From: PNC22 sp035654175
GTDB taxonomy: Bacteria > Planctomycetota > Phycisphaerae > Phycisphaerales > UBA1924
Direction: 5' to 3'
DNA: 10,788 bases
Assembly: GCA_035654175.1 (NCBI GenBank)
Contig: DASRXL010000003.1
Span: 1 to 10,788 of the forward strand
A program made the position numbers and the translations under genes. How positions within the stretch are numbered: position 1 is the stretch's first letter; each line of letters opens with the position of its first letter. Below the pieces are notes generated by a model. It was not told the DNA's origin, did no database searches, and saw only the letters and a program-made list of their open reading frames with translations. Positions 6,066 to 10,788 of this stretch are shown here, in pieces.

Positions 6066-7364
6066 GTGAGCCGCCTCATCCGACAGAGCCAGAGCCTCGC
6101 CCCGCCCGGGTGGACAGTCTTCCCACGCGCTGCGTGGCCGCTCCTGGTCGCGCTGCTCGTCGGCGTGCTGGCGCAGTGGGTGGTGGGGGCGAACCTCGGC
6201 GGCTTCAGCTCGAAGGTGATGCTCATCGCGGGGATCAACATCATCCTCGCGGTGAGTCTGACGGTGGTGAACGGGTTCACCGGGCAGTTCTCGATGGGCC
6301 ACGCCGGCTTCATGGCCGTGGGCGGGTACGTCGCCGCAAGCGTCGTCTACTACGGCTCGATCAAGCTCTTCGGCAGCGCCGACTTCGCCGGCGGCGTGCT
6401 CTCCCAGACCGGGTCGGGGGCGGACGGGGCGCCGATCCTCGGCCGGGGCGACGTGCTCTTCGTGACGGGATGCCTCGTCGGCGGCCTGATCGCGGCGGCG
6501 GTCGGCTATGTCGTGGGGCTGCCGAGCCTCCGCCTGCGCGGCGACTACCTGGCGATCGTCACCCTCGGCTTCGGCGAGATCGTGCGGGTGCTCTTCCAGG
6601 GCACCCCCGACCAGATCCAGCCGTGGCGTGCGGCGGAGGCGCAGGAGAAGCCGCTCCACGAGCTGGCGATCATGCTCGGCGGGCCCAAGGGCTTCAACCT
6701 GCTCCCCACGTACACCACGCTCTTCTGGGTCTATCTCTTCGTCACGATCACGCTCATCGTCTGCTATCGGCTGAAGACCAGCTCCACGGGGCGGGCGTTC
6801 CTCTCGATCCGCGAGGACGAGATCGCCGCGCAGGCTATGGGGGTGCACGTCACCCGCTACAAGGTCCGCGCGTTCGTTCTCGCCAGCTTCTTCGCGGGCC
6901 TCGCCGGCGGGCTGTACGCGATGGACATCGGCGCGATCAACGCCGGCGACCTCGGCTTCCTCAAGTCGTTCGAGGTCATCATCATGGTGGTGCTGGGCGG
7001 GATGGGCTCCATCTCGGGCGCCGCGCTCGCGGCGGTGATCCTCACGGTGCTCCCCGAGCTCCTCCGCGCCCCCCCGCCGGTGTGGCCGCTCGGCGCCCTG
7101 CTCGCGATCGTCGCGATCGGCCAGATCCGGCGCTCCCGCTGGCGCGTGCGCCACCTGGTGATCATCGTCGTGGTCACGGCGCTCCTGGAGGGCGGTCGGC
7201 GCTACTGCCTGGTCAAGGGCATCAACATCGCCGACTTCCGCCTGCTCATCTACGCCCTCGCCCTGGTGCTCATGATGATCCTCCGGCCGTCGGGCCTCTT
7301 CGGGCTGCACGAGGCCTGGGAGCTCCGGCTCGGGAGGCGCAAGAAGGAGGGGCCAGAGACGTGA
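6066..7364 (+). CDS. livM: Branched-chain amino acid/amide ABC transporter permease LivM, with internal insertion
   Basis: Second permease subunit, 432 residues. Family segments include INIILAVSLTVVNGFTGQFSMGHAGFMAVGGY (about residues 57-88; typical LivM core), LPSLRLRGDYLAIVTLGFGEI, REDEIAAQAMGV, the coupling-loop region VVLGGMGSISGA, VLPELLR (328-334) and the final helix DFRLLIYALALVLMMILRPSGLFG. Between the last two, which are normally almost contiguous, lie about 55 extra residues (335-389) with two hydrophobic stretches (339-354 and 364-374) separated by a basic patch. A Gly-rich loop at 98-128 is also longer than I expect. The start is the GTG at 6066, with GGAG 12 bases upstream; the in-frame extent suits the family N-terminus. 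The stop overlaps the livG start by 4 bases (GTGA), indicating translational coupling. The reading frame is continuous through the insertion, so a frameshift is unlikely. Confidence 0.94.
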   Translation: MSRLIRQSQSLAPPGWTVFPRAAWPLLVALLVGVLAQWVVGANLGGFSSKVMLIAGINIILAVSLTVVNGFTGQFSMGHAGFMAVGGYVAASVVYYGSIKLFGSADFAGGVLSQTGSGADGAPILGRGDVLFVTGCLVGGLIAAAVGYVVGLPSLRLRGDYLAIVTLGFGEIVRVLFQGTPDQIQPWRAAEAQEKPLHELAIMLGGPKGFNLLPTYTTLFWVYLFVTITLIVCYRLKTSSTGRAFLSIREDEIAAQAMGVHVTRYKVRAFVLASFFAGLAGGLYAMDIGAINAGDLGFLKSFEVIIMVVLGGMGSISGAALAAVILTVLPELLRAPPPVWPLGALLAIVAIGQIRRSRWRVRHLVIIVVVTALLEGGRRYCLVKGINIADFRLLIYALALVLMMILRPSGLFGLHEAWELRLGRRKKEGPET

Positions 7365-8164
7365 GCGCCCTCCTCAGCGTGGACAAGATCTCGATCGCCT
7401 TCGGCGGCCTGAAAGCCGTGAGCGATTTCTCGCTCCACCTCGCGCCGGCCAGCCTCCGCGGCCTCATCGGCCCCAACGGGGCGGGCAAGACGACCGTCTT
7501 CAACATGCTGACCGGCGTGTACCGGCCGACCGCCGGGAGCATCAGGCTTGGGGACAAGCCCCTGGTGGGGCTCCGCCCGCACGAGATCGCCGCCGCGGGC
7601 ATGGCGAGGACCTTCCAGAACATCCGGCTCTTCCCCGACCTCACGGTGCTCGACAACGTGCGCATCGCCTGTCACCTGCGTTCGGGCAGCTCGCTGACCG
7701 GCGCCGTGTGCCGGACGGCGGGCCACATCGGGCGCGAGCGGGCGATCACGAGCTCGTCGCGCGCGCTCCTCGACGTGATGGAGCTGCGCGAGCGCGAGAC
7801 CGAGCTCGCCCGGAACCTGCCCTACGGCGATCAGCGCCGGCTGGAGATCGCCCGGGCCCTGGCCACCGAGCCGCGCGTGCTGCTCCTCGACGAGCCGGCG
7901 GCGGGCATGAACCCGATGGAGAAGCGCGGCCTGCGCGACCTGATCCGGCGCGTGATGCGCGAGTTCGACCTCTCCGTGCTCCTCATCGAGCACGACATGG
8001 GCGTCGTCATGGACATCTGCGACCGCATCACCGTGCTCGACTACGGTGTGACGATCGCCGAGGGCCTGCCCAAGGAGATCCAGAGCAACCCGAAGGTGAT
8101 CGAAGCGTACCTGGGCGAGCCCGTGCCGGTCGCCCAGGCGCACGGCCACGCCGATCCGGGCTGA
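7361..8164 (+). CDS. livG: Branched-chain amino acid/amide ABC transporter ATP-binding protein LivG
   Basis: Cytoplasmic ATPase subunit of 267 residues. The start is the GTG at 7361, overlapping the livM stop, with a strong AAGGAGG (7344-7350) 10 bases upstream; the frame is open much further upstream, but that is an Arg/Pro-rich shadow of livH and livM. Motifs: Walker A GPNGAGKT (37-44), Q-loop ARTFQNIRLFPDLTV, signature LPYGDQRR (153-160; family pattern LSYGxQRR), Walker B VLLLDEPAAG with Asp177-Glu178, and H-switch LLIEHDM with His211. The DITVLDYGVTIAEG-like segment and the C-terminal VIEAYLG are typical of LivG. It should pair with LivF as a heterodimer driving LivHM. Pro for Ser at the second position of the signature is a mild departure. 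Confidence 0.96.
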   Translation: MSALLSVDKISIAFGGLKAVSDFSLHLAPASLRGLIGPNGAGKTTVFNMLTGVYRPTAGSIRLGDKPLVGLRPHEIAAAGMARTFQNIRLFPDLTVLDNVRIACHLRSGSSLTGAVCRTAGHIGRERAITSSSRALLDVMELRERETELARNLPYGDQRRLEIARALATEPRVLLLDEPAAGMNPMEKRGLRDLIRRVMREFDLSVLLIEHDMGVVMDICDRITVLDYGVTIAEGLPKEIQSNPKVIEAYLGEPVPVAQAHGHADPG

Positions 8165-8166
8165 CC

Positions 8167-8178
8167 GCCGGCGCCGGC
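8167..8178. other. 12-base perfect palindrome after the livG stop
   Basis: GCCGGCGCCGGC begins two bases after the livG stop codon, in the 45-base gap before livF. As RNA it could fold only with a tight loop or pair between molecules; as DNA it could be a binding site. No T-run follows. A related GCCGGCGCC (8924-8932) follows the livF stop. In sequence this GC-rich, chance is a real possibility. Confidence 0.3.
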
Positions 8179-8209
8179 CGAGACCCTCAACACCCCACGC
8201 GAGCGACCC

Positions 8210-8923
8210 ATGGCATTCCTCTGCATCAAAGACCTGCGGGTGCACTACGGGGCGATCGAGGCCCTCCAGGGAGTCAGCCTCTCGGTCGAGCAGGGCCAGA
8301 TCGTGACGCTGATCGGGTGCAACGGCGCCGGCAAGTCCACGACGCTCCGCACGATCTCCGGGCTGCTCCGCCCCACTTCGGGCAGCATCGCCTTCGAGGA
8401 TCGCGTGATCGGCGGCGCCGCCCCGCACGACATCGTGCGCATGGGGGTGGTCCAGGCCCCCGAAGGCCGCGGCATCTTCGCCAACATGAGCGTCATGGAG
8501 AACCTCGAGCTCGGCGCATTCGCCCGGCGCGACGCGGCCGGCGTCGCGAAGGACCGCGAGCGCGCGCTCGAGCTCTTCCCACGCCTGCGCGAGCGCCTGC
8601 GCCAGAACGCGGGCACCCTCTCGGGGGGCGAGCAGCAGATGCTCGCGATCGGGCGCGCGTTGATGGCCCGGCCGCGCCTGCTCCTGCTCGACGAGCCCTC
8701 GCTGGGGCTCGCGCCGCAGGTCGTGCAGCTGATCTTCCGCATTATCCGCGAGATCAACGAGTCCGGCACGACCATCCTGCTCGTGGAGCAGAACGCGCAC
8801 ATGGCCCTCGAGATCGCGCACCACGCCTATGTGCTCGAGGTCGGGCGCATCGTCATGTCCGGTCCGGCGCGCGAGCTGGCGCGCAGCGACGAGATCCGCA
8901 GGGCCTACCTCGGCGTGGCCTGA
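8210..8923 (+). CDS. livF: Branched-chain amino acid/amide ABC transporter ATP-binding protein LivF
   Basis: Second ATPase subunit, 237 residues, a normal length. Motifs: LRVHYGAIEALQGVSL at the N-terminus (typical LivF), Walker A GCNGAGKST (36-44), VVQAPEGRGIFANMSVMENL around the Q-loop region, signature LSGGEQQ (137-143), Walker B LLLLDEPSLGLAP with Asp161-Glu162, and LLVEQNAHMAL, where Gln replaces the switch His, as is usual in LivF. Cys37 sits where most LivF proteins have Ala (GANGAGKS), outside the catalytic Gly/Lys/Ser. The ATG at 8210 matches the family start; only a weak purine stretch (GAGCGA) precedes it, 45 bases after livG. It is the last gene of the importer operon; 13 bases separate its stop from the convergent gene. 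Confidence 0.96.
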   Translation: MAFLCIKDLRVHYGAIEALQGVSLSVEQGQIVTLIGCNGAGKSTTLRTISGLLRPTSGSIAFEDRVIGGAAPHDIVRMGVVQAPEGRGIFANMSVMENLELGAFARRDAAGVAKDRERALELFPRLRERLRQNAGTLSGGEQQMLAIGRALMARPRLLLLDEPSLGLAPQVVQLIFRIIREINESGTTILLVEQNAHMALEIAHHAYVLEVGRIVMSGPARELARSDEIRRAYLGVA

Positions 8924-8927
8924 GCCG

Positions 8928-8944
8928 GCGCCCCAGTCAGGCGC
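8928..8944. terminator. Possible weak bidirectional terminator between livF and the convergent gene
   Basis: GCGCC (8928-8932), a 7-base loop, then GGCGC (8940-8944) form a short inverted repeat that spans the 13-base gap between the converging genes and enters the end of the minus-strand gene. The stem is only five pairs and there is no T-run on either side, so intrinsic termination is doubtful; it is simply the only structure at this junction. Confidence 0.25.
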
Positions 8945-9473
8945 GGGTGGCTTCGATCGCCTCCGCGATCGCCCCGGTCTGCTTCTGCGCCGAGGCCCGG
9001 GCCTCGGCCAGGCTCTTCCGCGCCATCGATCGCCACATCCAGGGCAGCGGCAGCACGGTCACGGGGATGTACCACGCGTAGGTGAGCCACGGCATCTCGG
9101 CCGACCACCGCCCGTAGGCGCTCCAGTAGGTCGCGATCAGGGAATCGGTGAGCCACACCCCCGGCCACACGGTGAGCAGCAGCACGAGGGCGAAGATCAG
9201 CGGCATCCGCCCCATGCGGCGCAGGTCGAGCCGCACGCGCGAGCCCCCGTCGCCGGATTCCTCGATGCGCCCCACGAGCTCGTGCGCGAAGGGCATGGCG
9301 TCCGCCTCGACCCGGAACGCCGCGGGCCCCCGCACCTCGAAGCCGGGCACGCGCCCGAGCCTCGCCGCGCGCCCGAGCCGCTCGAGGACCGCGCCGGCGG
9401 CGAGGGGAGTGTGCAGTTCCGCCGCGTGCGCGGTCAGGTCCGATATCTCTTCGCGGTTCGCGATCGGCGCCAT
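8937..9473 (-). CDS. Hypothetical Trp-rich membrane protein with two transmembrane segments
   Basis: A 178-residue protein of unknown function; I do not recognise a family. The start is the ATG at 9473 (MAPIANREEI), supported by GGAG 6 bases upstream; an upstream in-frame Met at 9548 would lack this and add 25 residues. Residues 1-88 are a soluble, charged, probably cytoplasmic part containing VPGFEVRGPAAFRVEAD, with no metal or nucleotide motif. Two hydrophobic segments follow (about 90-115 and 127-147) with eight Trp in residues 103-147, then a basic and Ala-rich amphipathic tail. It is divergent from the tail-anchored protein gene across 89 bases, which may share regulation. Coding status is supported by a sensible start, amphipathic pattern and membrane segments, not by homology. 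Confidence 0.65.
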   Translation of the reverse strand: MAPIANREEISDLTAHAAELHTPLAAGAVLERLGRAARLGRVPGFEVRGPAAFRVEADAMPFAHELVGRIEESGDGGSRVRLDLRRMGRMPLIFALVLLLTVWPGVWLTDSLIATYWSAYGRWSAEMPWLTYAWYIPVTVLPLPWMWRSMARKSLAEARASAQKQTGAIAEAIEATRA

Positions 9474-9524
9474 GCGGATCTCCGGGGACGGGAGTCTACG
9501 TGCGGTTGTGGAGGGGCTGTCGGC

Positions 9525-9530
9525 TACACT
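9525..9530 (+). promoter_or_regulatory. Possible -10 element for the tail-anchored protein gene
   Basis: TACACT (9525-9530) in the 89-base divergent spacer 9474-9562 matches TATAAT at 4 of 6 positions and resembles the TATACT upstream of the transporter operon. It would place the start site near 9537, about 26 bases before the ATG at 9563. No -35 at a standard spacing is seen (TTGTGG at 9506-9511 is too close). Nothing else was noted in the spacer. Confidence 0.3.
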
Positions 9531-9562
9531 TGGGCACACGTTTCGCATCGGATCATGCTGTC

Positions 9563-10099
9563 ATGCGATCCACCCCCGACCAATCCCAAGATTCGGCCCA
9601 GCAGCCCGGCAGGCGGCTCCGCCTCGCCGAGGATGTCGATCACTCGCCACGCGCTCCGTCGTCCGCGAGCGACGCACGGGCGCGGACGGCGCGGGTCCGC
9701 CAGGACCGACAGGTCCACCGCGCGTGGGAGGTCGGGGCCGAGAACCGCGCCGCGGCCGCGATCTCGTCGTTCGACGCCCGCTGGGTCATGGCGGCGAGGG
9801 TGAGCGACGCGCTCGAGGGTGGCCGGGCGGCGATCCTGCGCCCCGAGGCCCGATCGCGCCTGGTCTCGGGCGCGGGGCGCATGGGCCTGCGCCCGTTCGA
9901 TGCGAACATGGTCATCGCGATCGTGCAGGACGCCGCACGCCGGGGCGAGTCGCCGCTGGATTCCGACGGCGCGGACCGTCTGACGCTGGTGGGCAGGCCC
10001 GACGAGTCGGCCCGGCGCAGGCCCGTTCGCCAGTTCGTCGTCGCAATTGTGCTCGCCGTCCTGTGGGCGGGAGTCCTGCTGCGCTGGCTGATCGGCTGA
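9563..10099 (+). CDS. Hypothetical tail-anchored membrane protein
   Basis: A 178-residue protein of unknown function. I place the start at the ATG at 9563 (MRSTPDQSQ); the frame extends upstream to a GTG at 9500, but that would cross the candidate promoter. No clear Shine-Dalgarno precedes it. Residues 1-60 are polar, Arg/Ala/Ser-rich and probably disordered. Residues about 61-126 form a helical domain with ISSFDARWVMAARVSDALEGG and MGLRPFDANMVIAIVQDAA, conserved-looking motifs that I associate from memory with planctomycete proteins. A basic stretch (ESARRRPVR) leads to one C-terminal hydrophobic segment (about 158-177) that ends the protein, a tail-anchor arrangement leaving the domain in the cytoplasm. 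It lies next to the divergent Trp-rich membrane protein gene and is convergent with the EamA gene across 30 bases. Function is not inferred. Confidence 0.7.
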   Translation: MRSTPDQSQDSAQQPGRRLRLAEDVDHSPRAPSSASDARARTARVRQDRQVHRAWEVGAENRAAAAISSFDARWVMAARVSDALEGGRAAILRPEARSRLVSGAGRMGLRPFDANMVIAIVQDAARRGESPLDSDGADRLTLVGRPDESARRRPVRQFVVAIVLAVLWAGVLLRWLIG

Positions 10100-10101
10100 T
10101 C
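10086..10101 (+). repeat. Tandem 8-base repeat spanning a stop codon
   Basis: GGCTGATC occurs twice in tandem (10086-10093 and 10094-10101), followed by a further GGC. The stop codon TGA (10097-10099) of the tail-anchored protein gene lies in the second copy, while the first copy is read in another frame as part of Trp-Leu-Ile. A slippage event here would have set the present C-terminus. Confidence 0.6.
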
Positions 10102-10129
10102 GGCGGCGCGGGCGTGGGCCGGGCGAGCC

Positions 10130-10788
10130 TCAACGCGCCGGCGCGCCGAGCTGGGCGTCCTCGGAGGGCGAGCGTCTGTGGGGCCAGAGCTGCGAAACCA
10201 CGCAGCCGCAGAGGATGAGCGCGCATCCCGCCGCCTCCGCCCGCCCGAGCCGCTCGCCGAGCAGCGGGATGGCCAGCGCCGCCGCGAACACCGCCTCCGT
10301 GCTCATGAGCACCGCGGCGTGCGACGGCGGCGCGGAACGCTGGCCGACGATCTGGAGCGTGAACGCGACGGCGATCGAGAACACGCCGCTATAGAGGAGG
10401 GGGAGAGCGCCCCTGCCGATGCCCCCGGGGCCGGCGCGCTCCAGCACAAGCGCCAACGTCCCCGAGAGCAGTCCGACGATCGCGAACTGCACCGCGGCGA
10501 GGCGCATAGCGTCAGCACGCGGCGCCAATCGCCCCGTGATCACAACGTGCAGCGCCCAGAGGCCGGCGCAGGCGATGATCAGCGGATCGCCGGGACGCAG
10601 GCCGCCCGAGAGGTCTCCGCTGAGCAGGGCGAGTCCCCAGGCGGCCACGGCCGCCCCGACCACGTGCCCGGCGGCCACGCGCTGGCCGAAGACAAGGCCC
10701 AGCGGCGGGACGAGGAGCACGTAGAGGCCGGTGAAGAACCCCGCTCTGGCCGCCGTGGTGTGCTCGACGCCCGCCTGCTGCAGCCACG
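10130..10788 (-). CDS. EamA/DMT-family permease, C-terminal part (5' end outside window)
   Basis: Inner-membrane transporter of the drug/metabolite (EamA, RhaT-like) superfamily; 218 residues are visible and the frame is open to the window edge, where it reads WLQQAGVEHTTAARAGF, a typical segment of the first EamA repeat. The visible part continues with FTGLYVLLVPPLGLVFGQR (end of repeat one), then a second repeat: GDPLIIACAGLWALHVVITGRLAP, a helix with QFAIVGLLSGTLALVLE, YSGVFSIAVAFTLQIVGQRSAPPSHAAVLMSTEAVFAAALAIPLLGERLGRAEAAG-like core (given here only in part as conserved motifs TEAVFAA and LLGERL), and a last helix CALILCGCVVSQLW. About seven to eight membrane segments are visible, so roughly the first two are missing. 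Substrate is unknown; the family covers amino acids, metabolites and drugs. It is convergent with the preceding gene. Confidence 0.92.
   Translation of the reverse strand, partial: WLQQAGVEHTTAARAGFFTGLYVLLVPPLGLVFGQRVAAGHVVGAAVAAWGLALLSGDLSGGLRPGDPLIIACAGLWALHVVITGRLAPRADAMRLAAVQFAIVGLLSGTLALVLERAGPGGIGRGALPLLYSGVFSIAVAFTLQIVGQRSAPPSHAAVLMSTEAVFAAALAIPLLGERLGRAEAAGCALILCGCVVSQLWPHRRSPSEDAQLGAPAR

Noticed and set aside
5079..7310. A 743-codon antisense open frame opposite livH and livM.
   Set aside because: Its product is rich in His, Asp, Glu and Arg and is the usual antisense shadow of membrane-protein codons with G/C third positions; no start signal or motif is seen.
5060..7360. A very long open plus-strand frame upstream of and joined to livG, about 770 extra residues.
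   Set aside because: It runs in another frame through livH and livM, is dominated by Arg, Pro, Gly and Ala, and has no domain. It is an effect of high GC; livG starts at the GTG at 7361 with a strong Shine-Dalgarno.
7250..8824. A 524-codon antisense open frame opposite livG and livF.
   Set aside because: It is a composition shadow of two well-supported ATPase genes and has no recognisable domain.
3806..8923. Assignment of the importer specifically to urea (Urt) or to leucine/isoleucine/valine.
   Set aside because: No urease, amidase or amino acid catabolic genes are adjacent, and the binding protein has no residue pattern I can tie to one ligand.
10100..10129. A terminator in the gap between the tail-anchored protein gene and the EamA gene.
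   Set aside because: The gap is G-rich, but no stem of useful length with a T-run could be found on either strand.

Overview
The window is very GC-rich and gene-dense, with strong G/C preference at third codon positions. It encodes a Gram-negative-type cell: there is a lipid A disaccharide synthase (LpxB) and a lipoprotein-type periplasmic binding protein. Several proteins, such as the LpxB variant with a DSPAAN motif and SGTVTLQ, and the small protein with a GLRPFDAN motif, resemble planctomycete proteins of the Phycisphaerae type as I remember them. That assignment is an inference from memory, not a search result.

Layout. Positions 1-1539 carry a two-component pair: the cytoplasmic part of a histidine kinase (5' end outside the window), then a response regulator whose output is an XRE/Cro-type helix-turn-helix. 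At 1621-2841 is lpxB. It meets a minus-strand gene (2820-3563) tail to tail with a 22-base overlap; this gene encodes an unrecognised protein with a plausible PD-(D/E)XK nuclease-like residue pattern. A 242-base divergent spacer (3564-3805) holds the best promoter candidate in the window and two abutting hairpins.

Positions 3806-8923 hold a complete five-gene branched-chain amino acid/amide ABC importer (HAAT/Liv type) in the order binding protein, LivH, LivM, LivG, LivF. Spacing is tight, and the livM stop overlaps the livG start by 4 bases. The binding lipoprotein would capture the ligand in the periplasm, LivH and LivM would form the channel, and LivG and LivF would hydrolyse ATP. The substrate cannot be fixed from sequence: leucine/isoleucine/valine, other amino acids, short amides and urea are all family options. 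LivM is unusual in carrying a roughly 55-residue insertion with two hydrophobic stretches just before its conserved last helix.

Downstream are two divergent genes for small membrane proteins of unknown function: a Trp-rich two-helix protein (8937-9473, minus) and a predicted tail-anchored protein (9563-10099, plus). The window ends in a minus-strand EamA/DMT-family permease whose 5' end lies outside. No gene-free stretch exceeds 300 bases. I saw no tRNA, rRNA, CRISPR array, insertion sequence or integrase.

Most of the window is ordinary chromosomal content. I did not find a convincing new multi-gene system. The best leads are the receiver-XRE regulator, the LivM insertion, the nuclease-like orphan and the structured leader of the transporter operon.
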